12,896 nucleotides of DNA, taken from the NCBI GenBank assembly GCA_000437555.1, contig FR901009.1:1-12896 (forward strand), given 5' to 3'. The notes beneath the pieces were generated by a model, which saw only the letters and a program-made list of their open reading frames with translations, was not told the origin of the DNA and made no database searches. Of this stretch, positions 6,468-12,896 are shown piece by piece (the first letter of the stretch is position 1; every line of letters begins with the position of its first letter). The position numbers and the translations under genes were made by a program. Source of the DNA: Acidaminococcus sp. CAG:917 (GTDB lineage Bacteria; Bacillota; Clostridia; Christensenellales; CAG-917).

Positions 6468-6740
6468 AAATCCGTTTAAATACTTACTGTCATTTTAAAA
6501 GAACTGAATTTTAAAGCGGCGTTGACTCATATCAGCTTTGTTTAAGACTTTGTGGTTTAAAAAGTATTAAACAACGCTCGAAAAGTTTTCGTTTGAATTT
6601 ATAATCGATTGCAGGCTATGAAGGAAAGTATGTCGGCATAGCATGAAAGGTTATTATATAATCATATAAATTAAGATAAATGTAATTATTTAAATATTTT
6701 TATTTAAGATTTTATCGGAATATATAATGCTTTAAAATGC
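6468..6740. other. Intergenic spacer after the PolC-like exonuclease, no gene or polC remnant seen
   Basis: All three + frames close within a few codons after the exonuclease stop, and none shows PHP or polymerase motifs. GCGTTG at 6519-6524 can pair with CAACGC at 6572-6577 across a long AT-rich loop, and CGAAA/TTTCG at 6579-6591 makes a small hairpin without a T-tract. I do not call a terminator. A TATAAT at 6723-6728 has no convincing -35. The rest is AT-rich spacer leading to the rimP promoter. Confidence 0.6.
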
Positions 6741-6769
6741 TTGTCAAAATTTTTTAAATATGTTATTAT
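6741..6769 (+). promoter_or_regulatory. Sigma-A-type promoter of the rimP-nusA-infB operon
   Basis: TTGTCA at 6741-6746 and TATTAT at 6764-6769 are spaced by exactly 17 nt, with five of six consensus bases in each and a T-rich spacer. Transcription would begin near 6776, giving a leader of about 77 nt to rimP that carries the hairpin at 6798-6817. This is the best promoter match in the window and sits ahead of the long tight gene cluster. Confidence 0.75.
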
Positions 6770-6797
6770 CTATATGCTTAAGATAAAAACATCATCA

Positions 6798-6817
6798 GAG
6801 TGAGCCTTGGCTCACTC
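6798..6817 (+). promoter_or_regulatory. rimP leader hairpin with CUUG tetraloop
   Basis: GAGTGAGC at 6798-6805 pairs perfectly with GCTCACTC at 6810-6817 around CTTG, an RNA tetraloop known to be stable. The hairpin starts about 22 nt into the predicted transcript and ends 35 nt before the rimP ATG. Only a broken T-rich stretch (GATTTATTATA) follows, so it is not a strong terminator. From memory, a GAGTGRGC-type hairpin precedes rimP in other Bacillota, which would point to a conserved leader element; I could not check this. Possible roles are 5' stabilisation, NusA-linked attenuation, or control of rimP translation. Confidence 0.65.
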
Positions 6818-6852
6818 GATTTATTATAGGGGACGTTTATTCAGAGGTCGAT

Positions 6853-7320
6853 ATGTTGGAAGAACTCTTAACAGCAGTAAAAGAAAAGTCGAAGGCTATT
6901 GCCGAATCCATGGGATATGAAATTGTGGAAGTGAACTTTTCAAAGGAATACCGCAAGCTTAATCTTAACTTTTTCATATACAAAAAGGGAGGAGTGGATT
7001 TAAACGACTGTGAAAATTTCAGCAACGCTTTAGATTCGCTTTTGGAAGAACTTGCCGATAAATTCCCGAGCGATTACGTTTTGAACGTCAGCTCTCCCGG
7101 GCTTGACAGACCTATAGTTTCCGACGACGATTTCCGCCGCGCTTTGGATACGGAAATTGAAGTTTTTATAAACGGCGATAAAAAAGAGGCCGTCAGGGGA
7201 AAGCTTAAGGCATATGATACGGAAAAAATCACCGTTTCCGAAAACAAGAAAGGACAAATTAAAGAAATAAATATATTAAGACAAAATATCCGAAAGGCAC
7301 AGCCTTGGATTAAGTTTTAG
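6853..7320 (+). CDS. rimP: Ribosome maturation factor RimP
   Basis: RimP helps assemble the 30S subunit and acts on pre-30S particles in the cytosol. The 155-residue protein has the two-domain layout of the family: an alpha/beta N-terminal domain (about 1-82) with EVNFSKEYRKLNLNFFIYK, and a C-terminal SH3-like domain opened by the hallmark VSSPGLDRPI (near residues 79-88). ATG 6853 is preceded by AGAGG at 6843-6847, about 5 nt away. It is the first gene of the operon behind the promoter and hairpin, and its TAG stop overlaps the nusA Shine-Dalgarno sequence. Order rimP-nusA is near universal, so identity is secure. Confidence 0.95.
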   Translation: MLEELLTAVKEKSKAIAESMGYEIVEVNFSKEYRKLNLNFFIYKKGGVDLNDCENFSNALDSLLEELADKFPSDYVLNVSSPGLDRPIVSDDDFRRALDTEIEVFINGDKKEAVRGKLKAYDTEKITVSENKKGQIKEINILRQNIRKAQPWIKF

Positions 7321-7328
7321 GAGGAGAT

Positions 7329-8384
7329 ATGGTCAACAAAGAATTCTTTGCGGCACTTGACGCCTTAGAGAAGGAAAAAAGAATTTCAAAGGATTTGCTC
7401 ATCGAGTCGTTAGAGGCGGGTCTCGCTTCCGCTTTTAAAAAGGAATGGGGAGAAGCGAGAGCTATCACCGTTAAACTCAATGAGGAAAAACAGTCGATAA
7501 AGGTATACGCTTATCGCACTGTCGTCGAGGAAGTGGAGGACTATGAAACGCAGATAGACCTTGAAGAGGCACAAGAGATAAAGCCTTCTTATAAAATAGG
7601 TGACGTTGTGATTGAGGATATCACGCCTAAAGATTTTTCACGTATTGCCGCTCAAACCGCAAAACAAGTCGTTTTGCAAAGGCTCAACGACGCAAGGAAA
7701 GAAATGATGCTCAGCGAGATGAACGACCATCAAGGCGAGATTATGCCCGCTATCATCAGACGCGTTGAGCAAGGCACCGTTTACGTTGAAATTACGGCAA
7801 ATCAAATGGAAGGCGTTATGATGCTTCAAGACCAAATCCCCGGTGAAAAATATCAGGTAAACGACACAATAAAAGTTTTTCTCAAAAAGGTAAGGACAAC
7901 TTCTCACGGCTCTCAGGTGGTAGTTTCGCGCTCTTCGGCAGGTTTTGTCAGAAGACTTTTTGAAAACGAAGTCCCCGAAATCAAAGCGGGTTTAATTCAA
8001 ATTAAATCGGTCGTGCGTGAAGCCGGTTTCCGCACAAAAATCGCCGTCTTTTCAGAGGACCCGAATATAGACGCAACGGGTGCCTGTATCGGAAATAAGG
8101 GCGTAAGAGTCAACGAAATAGTGGCAGAACTTAACGGGGAAAAAATCGACGTCATTCAATGGTGTGCAGACCCTCTCGAATATATCGCAAAATCTCTCTC
8201 TCCCGCTCAGGTGCTTATGGTTCGTTGCGTTGAAGACAATAAATCGGCAACAGTCATCGTTCCCGATGAAAAACTCTCGCTTGCCATCGGTAAAAACGGT
8301 CAAAACGCACGTCTTGCCGCAAAGCTTACGGGTTGGAAAATCGACGTTAAACCGCAATCGAGCCTCGGCGTTGTAGAGGAGTAA
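7329..8384 (+). CDS. nusA: Transcription termination/antitermination factor NusA
   Basis: NusA binds RNA polymerase and nascent RNA and governs pausing, intrinsic termination and antitermination. The 351-residue protein contains the N-terminal polymerase-binding domain (about 1-130), an S1 domain (about 134-200, ending VVVSRSSAGFV), KH1 (about 222-280, with GACIGNKGVRV) and KH2 (about 300-345, with LAIGKNGQNARLAAKLTGW). Like other Bacillota NusA it lacks the C-terminal acidic repeats of the E. coli protein. The start follows AGGAGG at 7319-7324, which overlaps the rimP stop codon. The next gene begins one base after the stop. NusA may feed back on its own operon leader, but nothing here proves it. 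Confidence 0.97.
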   Translation: MVNKEFFAALDALEKEKRISKDLLIESLEAGLASAFKKEWGEARAITVKLNEEKQSIKVYAYRTVVEEVEDYETQIDLEEAQEIKPSYKIGDVVIEDITPKDFSRIAAQTAKQVVLQRLNDARKEMMLSEMNDHQGEIMPAIIRRVEQGTVYVEITANQMEGVMMLQDQIPGEKYQVNDTIKVFLKKVRTTSHGSQVVVSRSSAGFVRRLFENEVPEIKAGLIQIKSVVREAGFRTKIAVFSEDPNIDATGACIGNKGVRVNEIVAELNGEKIDVIQWCADPLEYIAKSLSPAQVLMVRCVEDNKSATVIVPDEKLSLAIGKNGQNARLAAKLTGWKIDVKPQSSLGVVEE

Positions 8385-8385
8385 A

Positions 8386-8646
8386 ATGCGGAACGCTAAA
8401 AACACCAGAATGTGTGCCGTATGCCGTAAGAGAGCGGACAAATCTCAGTTTATCAAGGTGTGCGAGATAGGCGGGGAAGCGGTCGTGAACGGAACGGGCG
8501 CTCAAAAGGGTAAAGGCGTTTATATATGTCCCGAATGTGTGTCGGAAGCGATAAAAAGAAAAACGCTGTCACGCGCTTTTAAAAAAGAGGTCGCTTCCGC
8601 CGTCTATGCGGAACTCGAAAATTATGGACAAAAAAAAGATAATTAG
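8386..8646 (+). CDS. rnpM: YlxR family RNA-binding protein (RNase P modulator RnpM)
   Basis: The 86-residue basic protein matches the YlxR (DUF448) family, small RNA-binding proteins of which the B. subtilis member has been reported to bind and modulate RNase P. It opens with RMCAVCRKR and has the family core, here GKGVYICPEC in place of the commoner GRGAYIC. Two CxxC pairs (C10/C13 and C48/C51) could bind a metal; that is an inference. A KxxLSRAFKKEV segment closes the fold. ATG 8386 is one base after the nusA stop, with AGAGGAG in the nusA 3' end as ribosome binding site. The end overlaps ylxQ by 23 nt. Confidence 0.93.
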   Translation: MRNAKNTRMCAVCRKRADKSQFIKVCEIGGEAVVNGTGAQKGKGVYICPECVSEAIKRKTLSRAFKKEVASAVYAELENYGQKKDN

Positions 8647-8908
8647 TTATTTAGGTTTTGCCCAAAAAGCGGGAAAGATTATTTATGGAGCGGATAACGT
8701 TTTAAAGAAAAAAAAGCTATATCCGCTTGTGATTATATGTTCTTCCGCATCCGACAGAACTAAAAAAGATATCGCATCTTTTTGCGGAAACGCCCCGCTT
8801 GTCGAGGTTGAGGATTTATCCTCTTTAATGAATAAGAACGGAGTAAAGGTGGTTGCCGTGACAGACTTTAATCTCGGTGTGGCAATCGTCAACGAATGTA
8901 ATAAATAG
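8624..8908 (+). CDS. ylxQ: L7Ae/L30e-family ribosomal-like protein YlxQ
   Basis: This is a 94-residue member of the L7Ae/L30e/S12e/Gadd45 RNA-binding family found between ylxR and infB in Bacillota; members bind kink-turn-like RNA, though the cellular role of YlxQ is poorly defined. I choose ATG 8624 because it gives the family N-terminus MDKKKIISYLGFAQKAGKI; an upstream in-frame ATG at 8606 would add six atypical residues. Conserved parts are GFAQKAGK, ASDRTKKDI and VVAVTDFNLGVAI. It overlaps rnpM by 23 nt, so translation is likely coupled. The infB ribosome binding site overlaps its stop. Confidence 0.9.
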   Translation: MDKKKIISYLGFAQKAGKIIYGADNVLKKKKLYPLVIICSSASDRTKKDIASFCGNAPLVEVEDLSSLMNKNGVKVVAVTDFNLGVAIVNECNK

Positions 8909-8916
8909 AGGTGTAT

Positions 8917-11487
8917 ATGACAGAAAACTCTGAAAACAAAAACGCTAAAATTTCGGTAAAGAAAGTCTTTGACGAGTTCAGGGCGCAAACATTGCCGAAT
9001 ATCGCTTCGGAACTTGCAAACTTAAAGGCTAAAGCGCGTGAGCTTTTTGACGCTGTAAGTAAAAAGAGGGAAGCGTTTGCGGCTAAATTGAACGAAGAAG
9101 AAAAAGCCGCCATGCCTAAAGAAGCGGAAAAGAAAACTTCTCAAACGCCTGCGACCAAGACGGAAGCTCCCGTGGCCGAGGTTAAAAAAGAAGAAGTCAA
9201 GCCTGTCGAGGAGAAAAAGGAGACAGTCGAAGCTAAACCTAAAACTAATACAAACGTTCCGCACAGGACTTTTGCTATCGAACCGGAAAAGAAAAAACCC
9301 GACTATTCCAACGAGCCGAGAAGGATTTACATTCCGCCGGAAAAGAAAGCTCCCGAAAAAAAGGTGCAGACAAGAGTTTTCGATAATACTACCCAACAAA
9401 GACAGCCCCGTCCGCAAAATGCGGCAAATCAGGGCGCTCGTCCGATGAGAAGCGGACCCAAACCGCAAGGCGGATACGTGGCTCCCGCTGTCATTATGCC
9501 GAATAAAAATCAGCCTAAGACGAAGAAAAACGCGTACACAGGTGACGAGAAGAACGCTCCGTCAAAATACGACCTTAAAAAGAGCGGACAAATCGGCAGA
9601 TTTGATAATTATAATAATTTTAAGGGAACGACGATTGACGACAACGCCGATGAGATTTTTGACAATACCAGAGTCAGAAACTATAAAGCGAAAAAGTCCG
9701 AGTCAAATAAATCTCAGGCTATTAAGATTGAGAGTGCAACTGTCAATTCCGAAGTCTTTTCGATAAAACACCTCTCCGAAAAGATAGGAAAGACGGGCAC
9801 GGAAATTATCAAAAAACTGTTTAGCCTTGATATTATCAAGACGATAAACGAAAACATCGATTTTGAAACGGCGTCGCTTGTCGCAAGCGATTTCGGAATT
9901 AAACTTGAGCTTAAGCTTGAAAAAACTTTCGAGGACGCTTTGACGGAACAGAATCTCGATACGGCGGACAGCCCCGAATCTCTTGTTCCCAGACCTCCTA
10001 TTGTGACCATTATGGGACACGTTGACCACGGCAAAACTTCGCTTTTGGACTATATCAGAAAGAGTAAAGTGGCAACGGGTGAGGCAGGAGGAATTACTCA
10101 GCAGATAGGCGCATATACGATAAAAATCAAAGGACAACAAATCACGTTTATTGATACCCCCGGACACGAAGCGTTTACCGCTATGCGTGCAAGAGGCGCA
10201 CAGGTTACCGATATTGCGGTGCTGGTTGTTGCTGCGGACGACGGAATAATGCCTCAAACTATCGAAGCAATCGACCATGCAAAATCGGCGGGTGTTGAAA
10301 TTATCGTTGCCGTCAACAAAATAGATAAGGCAGGCGCAGACCCACAAAAGGTTTTGCAACAGCTTACCGAACACGATTTATTGCCGGAAGAATGGGGCGG
10401 CTCGACTCCCGTTTGCAACGTTTCTGCCAAGACGGGAGAAGGTGTGGACCATTTGCTTGAAACGGTGCTCTTGGTTGCCGAACTTTTGGAACTTAAAGCA
10501 AACCCCGACAGAAAGGCTAAAGGAACTATTATAGAATCTAAGCTGGATAAAGGCTTAGGCGCAGTCGCTACCGTTCTCGTGGAAAAGGGCACGCTTAAAG
10601 TAGGCGACGCCATAATCGCAGGTACGGCAGTCGGTAAAATCAAGACGATGACCGACGAAAACGGCAGACAGGTTAAATCGGCAGGTCCGTCGACCCCCGT
10701 CGTCGTTTCGGGATTTGACGAAGTGCCCAATGCCGGTGATATATTAAATGCCGTCGATGACGACAAGTTCGCCAGACAGCTTGCCGAAGAACGTAGACAA
10801 CAGCCTGCGGTTGTTGAAGATAATACCAAAAAGAAACTTTCTTTGGAAGACTTTACTTCTAAAGATTACAAAGAAACGGCTATCATCTTTAAAGCGGATA
10901 CGCAAGGTTCGCTTGAAGCTTTAAAATATGACGTTTTGCGTTTTAACGATATGCCGGATTACAGCGACGTGAAAGTAAAAATTATTCACGGAGGCGTCGG
11001 AGCGATTAACGAATCGGACGTTATGCTCGCCAAGACGACGGGAGCAATCATATTCGGTTTCGGAGTTCGTCCCGACAGTAACGCAAAATCCGTTGCCGAA
11101 GCGCAAAAAGTGGACATCTATTGCTGTAAAGTCATTTATGAAATTCTCGACCGTGTTCAAAAAGCCATGAAGGGACTTTTAGACCCCGTTTTTGAGGAAG
11201 TCGTGCTCGGAACGGCAGAGGTCAGGGAAACGTTTAACTATTCTAAAGTCGGAACTATTGCCGGTTGCTATGTGCTTGACGGAAAAATTCTGCGTTCGGC
11301 TAAAGTCAGAGTTATACGCAACGGCGTAAACGTTTTCGAAGGTATGATAGATTCGTTAAAGCACGGAAAAGACGACGCCAAAGAAATGGCAAAAGGTTTT
11401 GAATGCGGTATCAAAATTCAAAACTTTAACGACGTCAAAAAAGGCGATATAATCGAGGCCTTTAAAATGGAGCAGGTAAAACAATGA
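8917..11487 (+). CDS. infB: Translation initiation factor IF-2
   Basis: IF-2 is the GTPase that brings initiator tRNA to the 30S subunit and promotes subunit joining. I choose ATG 8917 (856 aa) because AGAGG at 8907-8911 is its ribosome binding site; a GTG at 8911 overlaps that site. Residues 1-275 are a long charged, low-complexity N-terminal region rich in K, E, P and A. An IF2_N module begins near 281 (FSIKHLSEKIGK). The G domain has G1 GHVDHGKT at 367-374, G3 DTPGH at 413-417, G4 NKID at 467-470 and G5 SAK at 503-505. Domains II, III and the tRNA-binding C-terminal domain follow complete. An internal start giving a shorter isoform, as in E. coli, cannot be judged. It overlaps rbfA by 4 nt (ATGA). 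Confidence 0.97.
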   Translation: MTENSENKNAKISVKKVFDEFRAQTLPNIASELANLKAKARELFDAVSKKREAFAAKLNEEEKAAMPKEAEKKTSQTPATKTEAPVAEVKKEEVKPVEEKKETVEAKPKTNTNVPHRTFAIEPEKKKPDYSNEPRRIYIPPEKKAPEKKVQTRVFDNTTQQRQPRPQNAANQGARPMRSGPKPQGGYVAPAVIMPNKNQPKTKKNAYTGDEKNAPSKYDLKKSGQIGRFDNYNNFKGTTIDDNADEIFDNTRVRNYKAKKSESNKSQAIKIESATVNSEVFSIKHLSEKIGKTGTEIIKKLFSLDIIKTINENIDFETASLVASDFGIKLELKLEKTFEDALTEQNLDTADSPESLVPRPPIVTIMGHVDHGKTSLLDYIRKSKVATGEAGGITQQIGAYTIKIKGQQITFIDTPGHEAFTAMRARGAQVTDIAVLVVAADDGIMPQTIEAIDHAKSAGVEIIVAVNKIDKAGADPQKVLQQLTEHDLLPEEWGGSTPVCNVSAKTGEGVDHLLETVLLVAELLELKANPDRKAKGTIIESKLDKGLGAVATVLVEKGTLKVGDAIIAGTAVGKIKTMTDENGRQVKSAGPSTPVVVSGFDEVPNAGDILNAVDDDKFARQLAEERRQQPAVVEDNTKKKLSLEDFTSKDYKETAIIFKADTQGSLEALKYDVLRFNDMPDYSDVKVKIIHGGVGAINESDVMLAKTTGAIIFGFGVRPDSNAKSVAEAQKVDIYCCKVIYEILDRVQKAMKGLLDPVFEEVVLGTAEVRETFNYSKVGTIAGCYVLDGKILRSAKVRVIRNGVNVFEGMIDSLKHGKDDAKEMAKGFECGIKIQNFNDVKKGDIIEAFKMEQVKQ

Positions 11488-11870
11488 AGATTGAAAGAGT
11501 CAACAGTGAGCTTGCTAAACAAATAGCATACGTAATAAATAATGAGCTGAAAGACCCTCGCATCACCGTAAATATGATTACCGTGACCAAGGTCAAAACG
11601 ACTCCGGATTTGAAGTATGCAAAAGTTTATCTTAGCTTCTTTACCGACGACGAGAAAATGACAAAAGAATCGCTTGCGACAATTCAAAGCGCAAGCGGAT
11701 TTATACGCAATCAGCTAAAAGACAGAGTGCAAGTCAGACTTTTGCCCGAGTTTACTTTTGTTGTCGATGATTCTATTCAATACGGAATGAAAATCGAAAA
11801 GATTTTAAAGGAAATTAAGGAAAAAGAATCAAGTTCCGTTGAAGTGAGAGACGAAGATACAAAAGAGTAA
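11484..11870 (+). CDS. rbfA: 30S ribosome-binding factor RbfA
   Basis: RbfA is a small cytosolic KH-fold protein needed for 16S rRNA 5'-end processing and 30S maturation, especially in the cold. The 128-residue protein has the family features: RVNSELAKQIAYVI at the start, ELKDPRI near residue 27, and AKVYLSFF before a QSASGFIRNQLKDRVQVRLLPEFTFVVDDS core. Its ATG overlaps the infB stop (ATGA), with GGAG/AGG inside the infB 3' end as ribosome binding site, so translation is coupled. The last about 18 residues are a charged tail. In many Bacillota nrnA, truB and ribF come next, and a DHH gene does follow. Confidence 0.96.
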   Translation: MKIERVNSELAKQIAYVINNELKDPRITVNMITVTKVKTTPDLKYAKVYLSFFTDDEKMTKESLATIQSASGFIRNQLKDRVQVRLLPEFTFVVDDSIQYGMKIEKILKEIKEKESSSVEVRDEDTKE

Positions 11871-11909
11871 AAATTTAAAAATAAACCAAATTTAATGCAA
11901 AATACTTTT

Positions 11910-11977
11910 AAACGACGCGTCGAATATATAAATTTAAACATTAAAGCGATAGATTAAAATAAAAAACCGTCGTTTTT
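11910..11977 (+). terminator. Possible long-loop terminator or structured spacer between rbfA and the DHH gene
   Basis: AAACGACG at 11910-11917 is complementary to CGTCGTTT at 11968-11975, which runs into TTTTT. The loop is about 50 nt and AT-rich, which is poor for intrinsic termination. The left arm also overlaps a 10-bp palindrome, CGACGCGTCG, at 11913-11922. It may be a weak terminator, so that the DHH gene is partly separate from the rbfA operon. The rest of the 166-nt gap is plain AT-rich DNA. Confidence 0.3.
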
Positions 11978-12036
11978 AAAGTTTAAATAATAAATGTATA
12001 GCAATATTTTAAAATAACAAGCAAACAGAGGTTAAA

Positions 12037-12896
12037 ATGGCAAAGGATAACACACGAAATATATCTCAGCTTTTAGATAATATGAAAAGAGCAAAAACAG
12101 TTGCTCTTTTTTGCCATATAAGCCCCGACCCGGACACTTTTTGTTCTGCTTTTGCAATGAAGGAGGCGCTTGAAAAGCTCGGCAAGCAAGTAAGCGTTTT
12201 TTGTGATGACGAAATGCCTTCCTGCCTTGATTTTATGCTTGATTCCTCGGCAGTTGAAAAAAACTCCGCCGAAGTGTTTGACTTTGCGTTGTCCGTAGAT
12301 TGCAGCGACATTGGCAGGCTGGGAAACTGTGCGAAAATATTTTTGAAAGCAAAAGATAACGGGGCGATTGACCATCACAAAGGACACGTAAATTTTGCCA
12401 AAACGCTTGTTTTAGACGCCGCGTCGGCTTCTTGCAGTGAAATTATTTTGGATATTCTTGCATCTCAATATCTTATGGACAGCCGAATTGCAAAGATATT
12501 GCTTGGCGGTCTTGTCGCGGACAGCGGTTGCTTTCAATTTTCCAACGTGACAAAAACTACTCATTTAAATGCCGCAAAACTCTACGAATACGAATTTAAT
12601 TACGACGAGGTTTTATATCACGTTTTCAGGAAAAAGGATAAAAAGGTATTTGACCTTTCAAACAGAGTTTTATCAAAATGCAGATTTTTTGAAGACGGAA
12701 AAATTGCTTTTGTTCGCATTCTCAAGGATGACTTTGACGCGACGGGCACAACTATTTTTGATACAAACGGGATAGTTTCTTCCGCTGTAAACGTCGACGG
12801 AGTGGAAATTGCCTTTGCGGTCAGCGAGGTGAATCCGACAAGTTATAAAGTTTCAATTCGCACCAAAAACTATATCGACGCCAACGAATGCGCCGC
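12037..12896 (+). CDS. nrnA: DHH-family phosphoesterase (NrnA-like nanoRNase/pAp phosphatase), 3' end outside window
   Basis: NrnA-type proteins degrade very short RNAs, and several also hydrolyse pAp or cyclic dinucleotide products, using two Mn2+ ions. The frame is open from ATG 12037, preceded by AGAGG at 12027-12031, to the window end (286 codons). Metal motifs are present: H27 with D31 and D33 (HISPDPD), D88 (VDCSD), D112-H113-H114 (DHH) and D162 (ADSG). After about residue 200 the DHHA1 substrate domain begins; its GGGH motif would lie just beyond the edge. The glycine that usually follows the first Asp motif (DAxGS) is Cys here (DTFCS). Position after rbfA is typical for Bacillota nrnA. 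The exact substrate is not shown by the sequence. Confidence 0.88.
   Translation, partial: MAKDNTRNISQLLDNMKRAKTVALFCHISPDPDTFCSAFAMKEALEKLGKQVSVFCDDEMPSCLDFMLDSSAVEKNSAEVFDFALSVDCSDIGRLGNCAKIFLKAKDNGAIDHHKGHVNFAKTLVLDAASASCSEIILDILASQYLMDSRIAKILLGGLVADSGCFQFSNVTKTTHLNAAKLYEYEFNYDEVLYHVFRKKDKKVFDLSNRVLSKCRFFEDGKIAFVRILKDDFDATGTTIFDTNGIVSSAVNVDGVEIAFAVSEVNPTSYKVSIRTKNYIDANECA

Noticed and set aside
6450..6520. Frameshift in a full-length polC
   Set aside because: After the exonuclease stop the other two + frames read only about 10-15 codons with no PHP-like residues, and the PHP segment expected before the exonuclease is also missing, so one frameshift cannot explain the short protein.
6579..6591. 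Terminator after the PolC-like exonuclease
   Set aside because: The CGAAA/TTTCG hairpin is short and AT-rich, and no T-tract follows it.
8606..8623. Upstream ATG at 8606 as the ylxQ start
   Set aside because: It adds six residues outside the family N-terminus and deepens the overlap with rnpM without a better ribosome binding site.
9703..10374. 223-codon open frame on the - strand inside infB
   Set aside because: It is opposite the conserved G domain of IF-2, with atypical composition and no motif; a shadow of codon use.
12115..12147. Loss of function in the DHH phosphoesterase because its first motif reads PDPDTFCS
   Set aside because: Both Asp residues and the His are kept, PDPD also occurs in known NrnA proteins such as the B. 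subtilis one as I recall it, and the other metal motifs are intact; only the Gly-to-Cys change is unusual.

Overview
The window is a conserved housekeeping stretch of a bacterial chromosome, and every gene lies on the + strand. Gene content and order (cdsA, dxr, rseP, ispG, a polC-like gene, rimP, nusA, rnpM/ylxR, ylxQ, infB, rbfA, nrnA) match the classic Bacillota cluster, especially Clostridia-type genomes. The spacers are very AT-rich, Shine-Dalgarno sites are mostly AGAGG or AGGAGG, and the coding sequence is moderately low in GC. I infer an uncultured Clostridia-like member of Bacillota that makes isoprenoids by the MEP pathway. Genus cannot be read from this sequence. I see no rRNA, tRNA, CRISPR array, insertion sequence or phage gene.

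Layout. Positions 2-688 hold the 3' part of cdsA (CDP-diglyceride synthase). Positions 689-1020 are an AT-rich spacer with an imperfect hairpin, an eight-unit degenerate ~14-nt tandem repeat, a candidate promoter in the last repeat unit, and a perfect inverted repeat just upstream of the dxr ribosome binding site. dxr (1021-2121) is followed by a three-unit 17-nt tandem repeat and a strong intrinsic terminator. Positions 2280-2647 hold no gene but carry candidate promoters for the next unit. rseP, ispG and a PolC-derived exonuclease gene follow (2648-6467), with ispG and the exonuclease overlapping by 8 nt. A spacer of 385 nt contains a good sigma-A-type promoter and a perfect hairpin. Then comes the compact rimP-nusA-rnpM-ylxQ-infB-rbfA translation/transcription operon (6853-11870), with gaps or overlaps of only a few bases. 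After a 166-nt AT-rich gap, a DHH phosphoesterase gene (nrnA-like) runs off the right edge.

How the genes work together. cdsA serves phospholipid synthesis, dxr and ispG serve isoprenoid synthesis, and rseP performs intramembrane proteolysis. rimP, rbfA and infB serve 30S maturation and initiation. nusA serves transcription elongation and termination, and rnpM and ylxQ encode small RNA-binding proteins.

The most unusual feature is at the polC locus. Canonical PolC is about 1,400 residues and combines an N-terminal domain, OB fold, PHP domain split by a DEDDh exonuclease, and the polymerase. Here only a 520-residue protein is encoded. It keeps the N-terminal region, the OB fold and an exonuclease with all catalytic residues, but has no PHP or polymerase. 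A QASLF peptide resembling a sliding-clamp-binding motif lies between the OB and exonuclease regions. No frameshifted remainder follows. This suggests a stand-alone proofreading or clamp-associated nuclease derived from PolC, functionally comparable to the DnaQ epsilon subunit, or a split PolC whose polymerase half is encoded elsewhere.
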